NCBI GenBank assembly: GCA_947074135.1
Contig: CAMTOL010000133.1
Span: 1 to 6,579 of the forward strand
DNA from: an uncultured Rikenellaceae bacterium
Lineage (GTDB): Bacteria; Bacteroidota; Bacteroidia; Bacteroidales; Rikenellaceae
Reading direction: 5' to 3'
Length of the DNA stretch: 6,579 nt
Position 1 is the first letter of the stretch. Each line of letters starts with the position of its first letter. The notes beneath the pieces were generated by a model that was not told the DNA's origin, made no database searches, and was given only the letters and a program-made list of their open reading frames with translations. This document shows, piece after piece, positions 1 through 6,537 of this stretch. A program made the position numbers and the translations under genes.

Positions 1-412
1 GGGTGTGAAAAAAAGGGAACAAAAGAGGCAGCACCGGCATGTTAGGGCCATATGCCAAAAGATCAACCAGCAGATAGTCGCCAACCAGCTGGGTATGATC
101 CATAGAGCTAGACGCAATAACGTGAATACCGAATATAGAAAGTTTAAACGGAACCACCACTACAACCGCAAACAACAACGCTTCTATCCACTCCAAAACA
201 ATCTTTGCCGGTTTGTACTTCGTTTTGAAAGTTCGATACTTGTTGAGATAGATTTTATCGATATAACGTGTAAAATAGTAGTCGTAAATAAATGGCAGAC
301 CAAGTAGCCACCAGAGATTTTCAGTCCACACCACAAACCAAAGCACATAAATGGTTGCAACAACTCCAAATCGCACTTTTTTATTACTCCAAATTTTCTT
401 AATAGCGTTCAT
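1..412 (-). CDS. lepB: Type I signal peptidase (leader peptidase), N-terminal part, cut by the window edge
   Basis: Membrane serine protease that removes signal peptides from exported proteins. Only the first 137 residues are present; the frame is still open at base 1. The N-terminus is hydrophobic, with likely membrane segments near residues 13-29, 32-46 and 75-99, as in Bacteroidetes LepB. The active-site region follows: S-S-S-M at 101-104, in which Ser103 before Met is the expected nucleophile, then LVGDYLLV (109-116) and YGPNMP (121-126), which matches the family's VGD-x-L-x-V and YGPR-x-P blocks. The Lys of the catalytic dyad lies beyond the edge. The ATG at 412 is chosen because the next in-frame codons upstream contain no ATG, GTG or TTG before a stop at 464-466. 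It follows dapB after 51 bp, a common Bacteroidetes arrangement, and is probably cotranscribed with it. The residues around the serine (IASSSMDHTQ) diverge from the usual IPTSSMEKSL. Confidence 0.85.
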   Translation of the reverse strand, partial: MNAIKKIWSNKKVRFGVVATIYVLWFVVWTENLWWLLGLPFIYDYYFTRYIDKIYLNKYRTFKTKYKPAKIVLEWIEALLFAVVVVVPFKLSIFGIHVIASSSMDHTQLVGDYLLVDLLAYGPNMPVLPLLFPFFHT

Positions 413-463
413 TATCTTTAGTTTAGGTTTATTGCTTTTATCTTCTCTATCAATATCAATGGG

Positions 464-1177
464 CTACAACAAATCGTTCATAGAGTAGATTCCAGAAGGT
501 TGTTTTACCAAAAACTCAGCAGCTACAACAGCCCCAAGTGCAAACCCAGCACGACTTTTTGCAGTGTGTTGAATCTCTATTGTATCGACTTCACTCTCCC
601 AAGTAACGGTGTGAGTTCCAGGCACAATTGAGCGACGAATCGCTGCAACACCAAGTTTGCCTGCATCGCAAGTATCACCCAACACCCACTCCTGTTTTCT
701 AGAAATACCCTCTAGAATACCCTCGGCAATGGTAATTGCAGTCCCACTAGGTGCATCTTTCTTCTGAGTATGGTGTACCTCCTCGACTGTAACATCATAT
801 TGTTCAAATGGTTGCATAAGTTTCGCCAACTCTGCATTGATTTTAAAAAAAAGGTTTACTCCGATGCTATAATTCGAAGCGTAGAAAAATTTGCCATTTT
901 TTGCTTTGCATAACTCTTCCACTTCGCTCAAACGCTCCAACCAAGCAGTTGTACCGCAAACCATCGGGACTCCAGCCTCGAGGCACTTTACTATATTACT
1001 GTAAGCTGTATCGGGAGTCGAAAATTCGATAGCCACATCGACTTTTTGTAAGTTTTGGACACTCATATCTTCGGCATTATCTTTGTCGATAATAAGCACC
1101 ACTTCACCACCACGGCTCTCTATAATTCGATGGATTTCACGACCCATCTTTCCATATCCTATAATTGCAAATTTCAC
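464..1177 (-). CDS. dapB: 4-hydroxy-tetrahydrodipicolinate reductase, GTG start
   Basis: Cytoplasmic enzyme of the diaminopimelate/lysine pathway that reduces 4-hydroxy-tetrahydrodipicolinate with NAD(P)H. The 237-residue product shows the N-terminal Rossmann glycine motif GYGKMG (7-12), EFSTP (51-55), CGTT (74-77), ASNYSIGVNL (100-109), and the family's catalytic and substrate-binding block HHTQKKDAPSGTA (135-147), in which His135/His136 and Lys139 match the E. coli HHxxK residues. It is shorter than the E. coli enzyme (273 aa) but in line with Bacteroidetes homologues. The frame stays open upstream to 1411, where it would run through an intergenic repeat and into cysD. The GTG at 1177 puts the start directly before KFAIIGYGKMG, where this family normally begins, and AAAGGTG precedes it. 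Next genes: cysD upstream, 163 bp away across the repeat, and lepB downstream. Confidence 0.95.
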   Translation of the reverse strand: MKFAIIGYGKMGREIHRIIESRGGEVVLIIDKDNAEDMSVQNLQKVDVAIEFSTPDTAYSNIVKCLEAGVPMVCGTTAWLERLSEVEELCKAKNGKFFYASNYSIGVNLFFKINAELAKLMQPFEQYDVTVEEVHHTQKKDAPSGTAITIAEGILEGISRKQEWVLGDTCDAGKLGVAAIRRSIVPGTHTVTWESEVDTIEIQHTAKSRAGFALGAVVAAEFLVKQPSGIYSMNDLL

Positions 1178-1212
1178 CTTTAGAAAATTATAAATTAAAA
1201 ATACTATTCTTA

Positions 1213-1328
1213 TAAAAGTTGTCAAATTTATACTTAGTTGGTGCATCGTGCAGGTTCTGGGAAAGGAGTATACTAACGGTATAGACTGACCAGGTTCTGT
1301 TCGATGTGCCGCATAAGCGTAAATTTCA
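1213..1328. repeat. Copy A of a ~115-bp imperfect-palindrome intergenic repeat
   Basis: This 116-bp element fills most of the cysD-dapB gap. It folds almost symmetrically around 1276. The outer arms 1224-1236 and 1314-1326 pair at 12 of 13 positions including one G-T pair; 1240-1248 pairs with 1302-1310 (9 positions, two G-T); 1251-1260 pairs imperfectly with 1290-1299; the tip is TATAC-taacg-GTATA (1269-1283). It shares with copy B (4186-4300) the 16-base left end TAAAAGTTGTCAAATT, the CTTAG block, GGAG plus the central hairpin, ATAAG, and AATTTCA at the right end, at nearly identical spacings. The sequences between are divergent. A nonamer CAGGTTCTG also occurs twice (1251-1259, 1291-1299). 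Read on the minus strand, its dapB-proximal end contains TAAATTTG, a perfect match to the Bacteroidetes -7 box, though no clear -33 TTG is visible. Layout resembles ERIC elements; a structured leader RNA is the alternative. Confidence 0.7.
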
Positions 1329-1340
1329 GGGCTTTTATGT

Positions 1341-2246
1341 CTAGAAATAGCCCTCTTTTTTTCTGTCTTCCATTGCCGCTTCGCTTCGCTTATCATCAGC
1401 TCTACTGCCACGTTCTGTAACTCGACTTGCAGCTATCTCATCAATAATCTCTTCCAACGTATTAGCCTCACTAAGTGTCAGTCCAGTACACGAAATATCG
1501 CCAATTGTACGACAGCGAACTCGCTTACGTTCAACCGTTTCGGTTGGTTTGAGCGTCATACACTCTTCGGCTGCCAACCACTGACCGTCACGCCAGAAAA
1601 CATCACGTTCGTGGGTGTAATAAATCGAAGGCATTTCGATATTTTCGAGCAGAATATATTGCCAAACGTCCATTTCAGTCCAGTTCGAAATCGGGAAAGC
1701 TCGAAAATGCTCACCAGGGTTTTTACGACCATTAAATATGTTCCACAGCTCTGGTCGTTGATTCTTCGGATCCCACTGTCCAAACTCATCACGATGCGAA
1801 AAAAAACGCTCCTTAGCTCTTGCCTTCTCCTCGTCACGACGAGCTCCACCCATAGCGCAATCGACCTTGTATTTCTCTAATGTATCGAGCAACGTAACGG
1901 TTTGAAGTTTGTTACGCGAAGCATTAAAACCTCTCTCCTCAACCACTCTACCTGTATCAATGCTCTCCTGAACAGAACCTACAATTAGCTGTGCTCCAAG
2001 CTTTTCGACCATAGCGTCACGATACTCAATTGTTTCTCTAAAATTGTGCCCAGTATCGATATGAAGTAGCGGAAATGGTATCTTTGAAGGGTAGAACGCT
2101 TTGTAAGCCAAATGTGTCATCACTATTGAGTCTTTACCACCCGAAAACAGTAACATTGGGCGTTCGAACTGTGCCGCAACCTCACGAAGCACGTAAATAG
2201 ATTCGGCTTCAAGCTCTTTTAAATGTGTTAAATTGTAGTTATGCAT
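1341..2246 (-). CDS. cysD: Sulfate adenylyltransferase subunit 2 (ATP sulfurylase small subunit)
   Basis: CysD, working with the GTPase CysN, adenylates sulfate with ATP to give APS, the first step of assimilatory sulfate activation in the cytoplasm. The 301-residue product is full length and highly conserved. It has the PP-loop SGGKDS (35-40) of the ATP pyrophosphatase/PAPS-reductase-like fold, HIDTGHNFRET (62-72), GGARRDEEKARAKERFFSHR (133-152), the PISNWTEMDVWQYI stretch (185-198), and the typical C-terminus ERGSRADDKRSEAAMEDRKK (278-297). A longer frame reaches an ATG at 2279, but family members begin near the HNYNLTHLKELEAESI sequence, so the ATG at 2246 is preferred. A perfect -7 box lies about 80 bp upstream. 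No cysN, cysC or cysH is adjacent: pstB lies upstream and dapB downstream, so the partner must be encoded elsewhere or be missing. Confidence 0.95.
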   Translation of the reverse strand: MHNYNLTHLKELEAESIYVLREVAAQFERPMLLFSGGKDSIVMTHLAYKAFYPSKIPFPLLHIDTGHNFRETIEYRDAMVEKLGAQLIVGSVQESIDTGRVVEERGFNASRNKLQTVTLLDTLEKYKVDCAMGGARRDEEKARAKERFFSHRDEFGQWDPKNQRPELWNIFNGRKNPGEHFRAFPISNWTEMDVWQYILLENIEMPSIYYTHERDVFWRDGQWLAAEECMTLKPTETVERKRVRCRTIGDISCTGLTLSEANTLEEIIDEIAASRVTERGSRADDKRSEAAMEDRKKEGYF

Positions 2247-2326
2247 ACTTTTTTGTATCAAACACAACCATAATGGCATAGTTTAATAATCTATCTTAAA
2301 TTTAATTTTATTTCCATAAAACAGTG

Positions 2327-2359
2327 CAAATATAACACTAAATTCCCATTTTCTGTTCA
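2327..2359 (-). promoter_or_regulatory. Bacteroidetes-type promoter for cysD
   Basis: On the minus strand, TATATTTG (2334-2327) matches the Bacteroidetes -7 consensus TAnnTTTG exactly. A TTG lies 23 bp upstream, at the long end of the accepted spacing. Transcription would start near 2320, giving a leader of roughly 75 nt before the cysD ATG at 2246. The exact box and its position in the pstB-cysD gap support cysD as the start of its own transcript. The -33 part is weaker than the -7 part. Confidence 0.55.
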
Positions 2360-2377
2360 ATATAGCGATGAGAAAAT

Positions 2378-2403
2378 GAGAATAATCTTAATTATAAATT
2401 CTC
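2378..2403 (-). terminator. Possible weak hairpin after the pst genes
   Basis: On the minus strand GAGAAT...ATTCTC brackets an inner ATAAT-TAAG-ATTAT hairpin, followed by ATTTTCTC. It lies about 70 bp after the pstB stop and before the cysD promoter, where a terminator is expected. The stem is A+T-rich, bulged, and lacks a proper T-run, so this is only a candidate. No better hairpin was seen in the gap 2247-2473. Confidence 0.22.
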
Positions 2404-2473
2404 TTAATCCTTGTTTGTAATCCTCTCAATATGATGAACTCTAGATGTTTTGAAATTCTATTGCTACAATTAA

Positions 2474-3289
2474 TTACGAGAATGCTCCTGAAAGGTATTT
2501 TTTCGTGAGTTCGTGTTGTGGATTTTTAAAAATCTGTTCAGCAGGACCCTCTTCTATTATCTCCCCAAGATACATAAACACCACATAATCAGCAATACGC
2601 AATGCTTGACGTAGTGTATGAGTAACCATAACGATTGAATAATCTTGTTTAAGTTTGAGGAATAAATCCTCTATTGTTTTACTCGAAATTGGGTCAAGGG
2701 CTGAAGTTGCTTCATCGGCAAGTATAAACTGTGGTTCAACCGCTAGTCCTCTAGCAAGACATAACCTCTGTTGTTGTCCAATTGACATACGAGCCGCAGG
2801 AGTGTTTAGTCTATCTTTAACTTCGTCCCATAGCCCAGCAGCTTTAAGGTAATGCTCTACTACTAGCCTTAGTTTTTTCTTATTTCTAATACCGTGAATG
2901 CGACAACCATAGGCAATATTATCGAAAATAGACATTGGTAGCGGACAAGGACGTTGCGAAAGCAGACCCATTTTGCGACGAACCGACGTAATCTCTACCC
3001 CACTAGCATAAATATCCTCGCCATCGACTAGTAATTGCCCCTTAATCTTAACATCTTCCGTCATATCGAGCAGACGATTAAAACTACGCAAAAGAGTCGA
3101 TTTACCACAACCAGAAGGACCAATAATACAGGTTATCTGTTTGTCGGGGATAGTGAGCGAACAATCTTTGAGGATGTGGTTACCACCAATCGACACATTG
3201 AAGTCTTTAACCTCTATTGAGGCTCTCTCACGCACTTTTGTCGTAAACTTTTGGTTTGGTCTGAAAAACCCTTTCTTTATATCGTCCAT
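2474..3289 (-). CDS. pstB: Phosphate ABC transporter ATP-binding protein
   Basis: Cytoplasmic ATPase of the PstSCAB high-affinity phosphate importer. The 271-residue product has Walker A GPSGCGKST (57-65), Q-loop Gln112 in LLSQRPCPLP, ABC signature MSIGQQQR (168-175), Walker B ILADEATSALDP (189-200) and the switch His224 in VTHTLRQA. PstB-specific stretches include RSFNRLLD (68-75), QQQRLCLARGLAVEP (172-186) and FMYLGEIIEEG (238-248). The signature departs from the usual LSGGQ (here MSIGQ) and DEP reads DEA; QQQRLCLAR-type variants probably form a PstB subclade, so the protein is likely active. Its ATG overlaps the pstA stop by one base (TAATG), pointing to translational coupling. An N-terminal extension of about 24 residues precedes the ABC domain, which starts near IEVKDFNV. 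No phoU follows; the next gene is cysD. Confidence 0.96.
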   Translation of the reverse strand: MDDIKKGFFRPNQKFTTKVRERASIEVKDFNVSIGGNHILKDCSLTIPDKQITCIIGPSGCGKSTLLRSFNRLLDMTEDVKIKGQLLVDGEDIYASGVEITSVRRKMGLLSQRPCPLPMSIFDNIAYGCRIHGIRNKKKLRLVVEHYLKAAGLWDEVKDRLNTPAARMSIGQQQRLCLARGLAVEPQFILADEATSALDPISSKTIEDLFLKLKQDYSIVMVTHTLRQALRIADYVVFMYLGEIIEEGPAEQIFKNPQHELTKKYLSGAFS

Positions 3290-4137
3290 TATTTAATCCT
3301 GTTTTTCGAAAAATGATTGGTTATTAATCGTCCGCCAATACTAAGTATCAAAACTATAACTGTCAGTATAAAAGCTGCCGCATAAGCTCGGCTCTGCACC
3401 TCAGGAATTGGGCTTGAGAGCTGAAAAAAGACAGCCAACGGTAGTGTTGCAGCTGGTTGCGACAAAGAGGTTGGAATAGCATCGGTATAACCTGCCGTAA
3501 ACATAACTGCAGCCGCATCGCCAATGGCACGACCAATCGAAAGCAAAGTCGCCGTTGCAATACCGGGAAGTATCTGACGAACCAATACTCTTACACTCTG
3601 GAGCCGTGTAGCTCCAAGCGAAAAAGTAGCTGCAAGTATATCGCGAGGCATAGTCCGAGCCACCTCGTCCATCGAACGAATAAAGATAGGAATAATGAGC
3701 AACGTAATAACAATAATACCACCAAGTAACGATGTCTTTAGTCCTAATGCTATCATAATTGTAAAGGCAAAGGCGCCATAAACAATGCTAGGAACTCCAA
3801 ATAACACATCGAAAGCGAGTCGAGAAGCATAGCCTAGTTTAGACTTAGGCGTTAGGTAAACATTCAAGTAGAAAACCACAGGAATACTAACCAAAAGTCC
3901 CAACACTGTCGAAGCACCAACAATCATTAATGACCCAACAATAGCATTGAGCAGTCCGCCCTCTTTGCCTATATAGAAACCACCACCAGGCAAATCGGTA
4001 ATCATCGACCAGCTCATTGCAGGCCAACCCTCTTTGATAATGGTATAGATAATTGAGCCAACAAAGAAAAATAGCAAAACAGTGGTCAGAGCCATAACCA
4101 CCTTCATTACTTTTTCTTCTATAAATTTAGCTTTCAT
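3289..4137 (-). CDS. pstA: Phosphate ABC transporter permease PstA
   Basis: One of the two inner-membrane channel subunits of the PstSCAB phosphate importer. The 282-residue product has about six hydrophobic segments (near 14-34, 66-92, 108-132, 137-154, 192-214, 252-272). The cytoplasmic loop that docks on PstB appears as PRDILAATFSLGATRLQSVR (164-183) followed by VLVRQILPGI, and SIGRAIGDAAAVMFTAG (200-216) is typical of the family. GGLLNAIVGSLMIVG (60-74) matches the conserved start of the permease domain. The ATG at 4137 is the first in frame, preceded by AAAAAAG; Met11 is a less likely alternative. pstC ends 169 bp upstream, an unusually wide gap that holds repeat copy B. The stop overlaps the pstB start. 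Length is normal for PstA. Confidence 0.95.
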   Translation of the reverse strand: MKAKFIEEKVMKVVMALTTVLLFFFVGSIIYTIIKEGWPAMSWSMITDLPGGGFYIGKEGGLLNAIVGSLMIVGASTVLGLLVSIPVVFYLNVYLTPKSKLGYASRLAFDVLFGVPSIVYGAFAFTIMIALGLKTSLLGGIIVITLLIIPIFIRSMDEVARTMPRDILAATFSLGATRLQSVRVLVRQILPGIATATLLSIGRAIGDAAAVMFTAGYTDAIPTSLSQPAATLPLAVFFQLSSPIPEVQSRAYAAAFILTVIVLILSIGGRLITNHFSKNRIK

Positions 4138-4146
4138 CTTTTTTAG

Positions 4147-4158
4147 TGATCAAGTGAT
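4147..4158. repeat. Short inverted repeat GATCA-AG-TGATC before pstA
   Basis: A 5-bp inverted repeat with a 2-base spacer lies 10 bases upstream of the pstA start codon, between the large repeat and the ATG. It could be an operator-like half-site pair or a small hairpin in the leader. With only 12 bases and no known regulator match it may be chance. Confidence 0.25.
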
Positions 4159-4185
4159 CCGTTATTATTAGAAATTAATCTTTGT

Positions 4186-4300
4186 TAAAAGTTGTCAAAT
4201 TGCGCCTTAGACAACACCGTATGAGATTCGAGAAGCGGAGCATACTAAAGGTATGTGAGCATCACAGAAGCCACTCAAGGCAGTATAAGGTATAATTTCA
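4186..4300. repeat. Copy B of the ~115-bp imperfect-palindrome intergenic repeat
   Basis: This 115-bp element occupies most of the gap between pstC and pstA and ends 6 bp from the pstC stop. It shares the left end TAAAAGTTGTCAAATT, CTTAG, GGAG, the central hairpin, ATAAG and AATTTCA with copy A (1213-1328) in the same order and spacing. The outer arms 4197-4209 and 4286-4298 pair at most positions (10 Watson-Crick, 2 G-T of 13) and the tip is CATAC-taaag-GTATG (4241-4255). The tip stem differs from copy A by a C-G for T-A exchange on both sides, so pairing is kept. The arms between are divergent and pair only partly. Unlike copy A, its left end on the minus strand reads GCAATTTG, so the -7 promoter match is not kept. 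Confidence 0.7.
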
Positions 4301-4306
4301 CAACTA

Positions 4307-5197
4307 TTAAATATATTTGTTTTCTATACGACGTAGTATAACTCTCGAAACGATATTAAACACCATTACAACAACGAATAGTATCAAAGCAGCGAACATC
4401 AGTGCGCTGTCGTACATCGGAATACTAAGCATCTCGCCATAATTATTAGCAATAAGTGCTGGAAGCGGATAACCTCCATCGAGAGGCGATGATGGAATTT
4501 GCACAATGTTTCCGCAAACCATCAACACCGCAATAGTTTCGCCCATAGCTCTCGAAATCGAAAGAATAACAGTCGCCAGAATACCTGGAAAATTTTTGCG
4601 CAGAAGTACAAATTTTGTGGTCTGCCAACGTGTGGCTCCTAGCGAAAGTGAAGCCTCACGCATCTCCATTGGAGTTGCCGAAAATAGTTCAACGAACAGA
4701 CTAACCATCAACGGAAGTATCATAATCCCAAGCACAATTCCACCAGTAAGCAGTGTGTAGCCAGTCGAAAACTCAACAAACATTGGTGCTAACCAATCCG
4801 AAATCCAAGGCACAACAACAACTATACCCCACACTCCATAAATAACGCTTGGAAGTCCAGCCAAGATATCGAGAATCGGAAATACAGCCTTTTTAACCCA
4901 TCTTTTTGAATTTTCGGTCAAAAAAATTGAAGTAAGCAGTGCTACCGGCAATGTCCATAGAATTGCAATACCTGTAACCCACAGTGTACCTACTATAAAC
5001 GGAAGAAAACCGAACTCTCCACGAGCCGGTTTCCATTTCGAGGAGCTGATTAACTCCCATAGTGAGTGTTCTTCGAGTATTGGCATAGACTTAAAAATAA
5101 GTCCCGCAGCTATAACCACAACAAGCAACAAAGACAATAAAGTAAGCGAGAACATCACTCCAGCAGCACTCTTATCGGTGATTAGTTTTAGCTTCAT
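4307..5197 (-). CDS. pstC: Phosphate ABC transporter permease PstC
   Basis: The second inner-membrane channel subunit of the phosphate importer, partner of PstA and PstB. The 296-residue product shows about six membrane segments (near 13-35, 65-93, 105-130, 147-171, 205-228, 263-287). After the first comes the PstC-typical block WKPARGEFGFLPFIVGTL (55-72). The LAGLPSVIYGVWG stretch (112-124), the PstB-docking loop MREASLSLGATRWQTTKFVL (179-198) and SRAMGETIAVLMVCGN (215-230) are all family hallmarks. The ATG at 5197 is preceded by AGGGATTGT, a fair ribosome-binding stretch, and lies about 27 bp after a strong promoter box. It is probably the first gene of a pstC-pstA-pstB unit. The binding protein gene pstS, often found just upstream, is replaced here by purA. 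Confidence 0.95.
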   Translation of the reverse strand: MKLKLITDKSAAGVMFSLTLLSLLLVVVIAAGLIFKSMPILEEHSLWELISSSKWKPARGEFGFLPFIVGTLWVTGIAILWTLPVALLTSIFLTENSKRWVKKAVFPILDILAGLPSVIYGVWGIVVVVPWISDWLAPMFVEFSTGYTLLTGGIVLGIMILPLMVSLFVELFSATPMEMREASLSLGATRWQTTKFVLLRKNFPGILATVILSISRAMGETIAVLMVCGNIVQIPSSPLDGGYPLPALIANNYGEMLSIPMYDSALMFAALILFVVVMVFNIVSRVILRRIENKYI

Positions 5198-5223
5198 ACA
5201 ATCCCTACTTATATCATAGTTGA

Positions 5224-5252
5224 CAAATTTACGTTGAATTATTTATAACAAA
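5224..5252 (-). promoter_or_regulatory. Bacteroidetes-type promoter for pstC
   Basis: On the minus strand TTTG (5252-5249), 17 bases, then TAAATTTG (5231-5224) fits the Bacteroidetes TTG-N17-23-TAnnTTTG promoter exactly. Initiation would be near 5217, giving a leader of about 20 nt before the pstC ATG at 5197. It lies in the 84-bp purA-pstC gap and supports pst transcription independent of purA. Confidence 0.6.
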
Positions 5253-5281
5253 AAATATGCCTAAACTAAGAAAATTTCCTT

Positions 5282-6535
5282 CTATCTTAGGATTGTTTGT
5301 TCGCGGTCAGAACCAACGCTTACAATTTTAATAGGCACACCTGTCGAAGCCTCGATAAACTCAACATACTCTTTAAATTCAACAGGGAATTTATCGTATT
5401 GGCGAATGTCGTTGATATCGCAGTTCCAACCTTTGAAAGTTTTGTAAACCGGAGTGATATCTGCACCTGACTCAAATGGCAATTCATTAGTTTCAACACC
5501 ATTGATAATATATCCTGTACAAACTTTAATCTCTTCGAAATCGTTCATAACGTCGGCTTTCATCATAATAAGCTCCGTTACACCATTAATCATCACCGAG
5601 TAGTTCAACGCCACCATATCCAACCAACCGCAACGACGGCGACGACCTGTTGTAGAGCCAAATTCACGACCTACTGTGCAAAGTTTTTCGCCCGTTTCGT
5701 CGAAAAGTTCAGTTGGGAATGGGCCGCTACCAACACGAGTACAGTAAGCCTTAAAGATACCGTAAACCTCGCCAATAGTTTTAGGCGAAACACCTAGACC
5801 AGTACAAGCACCTGCACAAACAGTCGAAGATGATGTTACAAATGGGTAGCTACCAAAGTCAACGTCTAGGAGTGAACCTTGCGCACCTTCTGCCAATATT
5901 TTTTTACCATTTTTGATATAATCGTTCACAACATATTCGCACTCAACGATATCGAAAGCACGAAGTTCGTCGATTGCAGCCAACCACTCTTTTTCGTAGC
6001 TCGAAAAATCGAACTCAAAATTACCAAGAATACCCAAGTGTTTGGTTCTAAGTTTTTCGTAACGAGTCAAAAAGTCTGGAGCTAGGATATCGCCAACACG
6101 CAGACCGTTACGACCTGTTTTGTCCATATATGTAGGACCAATACCTTTGAGTGTTGAGCCAATTTTATCCTTGCCTTTAGCAGCCTCGCTCTGAGCATCG
6201 AGCGCACGGTGAGTAGGGAGGATAAGGTGCGTTTTTTTAGCTATTTTCACACGACTAACCACATCAATACCAGCTTCTTGCAGTCCTTTTACCTCTTTCA
6301 TAAAGATAACTGGATCCATCACCACGCCACCGCCAATTACATTGACAGCCTCTTCGCGAAAAATACCGCTAGGGATTGTATGGAGTACAAAACTTTTATC
6401 GTCGAAGTGGAGCGAGTGCCCAGCATTAGGACCACCTTGAAAACGTGCGATTACACTATAACGTGGAGTAAGAACGTCCACCACTTTACCTTTACCCTCG
6501 TCGCCCCATTGGAGACCAAGAACTACATCAAGCAT
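5282..6535 (-). CDS. purA: Adenylosuccinate synthase
   Basis: Cytoplasmic purine enzyme that joins IMP and aspartate, using GTP, to form adenylosuccinate, the committed step to AMP. The 417-residue product is close to the usual length (E. coli 432). It has the P-loop-like GDEGKGK (11-17), whose first Asp is the catalytic base in the family, NAGH (37-40) with the catalytic His40, the IMP-binding stretch GIGPTYMDKTGRNGLRVGD (131-149), ILAEGAQGSLLDVDFGSYPF (213-232), FKAYCTRVGSGPFPTEL (261-277), the aspartate loop GSTTGRRRRCGW (293-304), and the C-terminal SVGSDREQTI (406-415). The start is the first in-frame ATG and sits just before the conserved VVLGLQWGDEGKGK. Only 44 bp upstream are visible, so its promoter is mostly outside the window. 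The downstream pst genes have their own promoter. Confidence 0.98.
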   Translation of the reverse strand: MLDVVLGLQWGDEGKGKVVDVLTPRYSVIARFQGGPNAGHSLHFDDKSFVLHTIPSGIFREEAVNVIGGGVVMDPVIFMKEVKGLQEAGIDVVSRVKIAKKTHLILPTHRALDAQSEAAKGKDKIGSTLKGIGPTYMDKTGRNGLRVGDILAPDFLTRYEKLRTKHLGILGNFEFDFSSYEKEWLAAIDELRAFDIVECEYVVNDYIKNGKKILAEGAQGSLLDVDFGSYPFVTSSSTVCAGACTGLGVSPKTIGEVYGIFKAYCTRVGSGPFPTELFDETGEKLCTVGREFGSTTGRRRRCGWLDMVALNYSVMINGVTELIMMKADVMNDFEEIKVCTGYIINGVETNELPFESGADITPVYKTFKGWNCDINDIRQYDKFPVEFKEYVEFIEASTGVPIKIVSVGSDREQTILR

Positions 6536-6537
6536 TT

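Noticed and set aside
5..307. Plus-strand open frame of 100 codons at the left edge
   Set aside because: It is antisense to lepB, whose conserved motifs are clear, and its product is a basic, low-complexity sequence without known features.
1178..1411. N-terminal extension of DapB from an ATG at 1411
   Set aside because: It overlaps the conserved C-terminus of cysD and is encoded by the intergenic repeat; the GTG at 1177 fits the family start.
2247..2279. Eleven extra residues at the CysD N-terminus from an ATG at 2279
   Set aside because: The ATG at 2246 precedes the conserved family start; the extra residues (PLWLCLIQKS) match nothing in CysD.
4186..4300. Copy B as a rho-independent terminator of pstC
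   Set aside because: The hairpin is long and interrupted and no T-run follows on the minus strand; the presence of a similar copy elsewhere suggests a repeat family rather than a local terminator.
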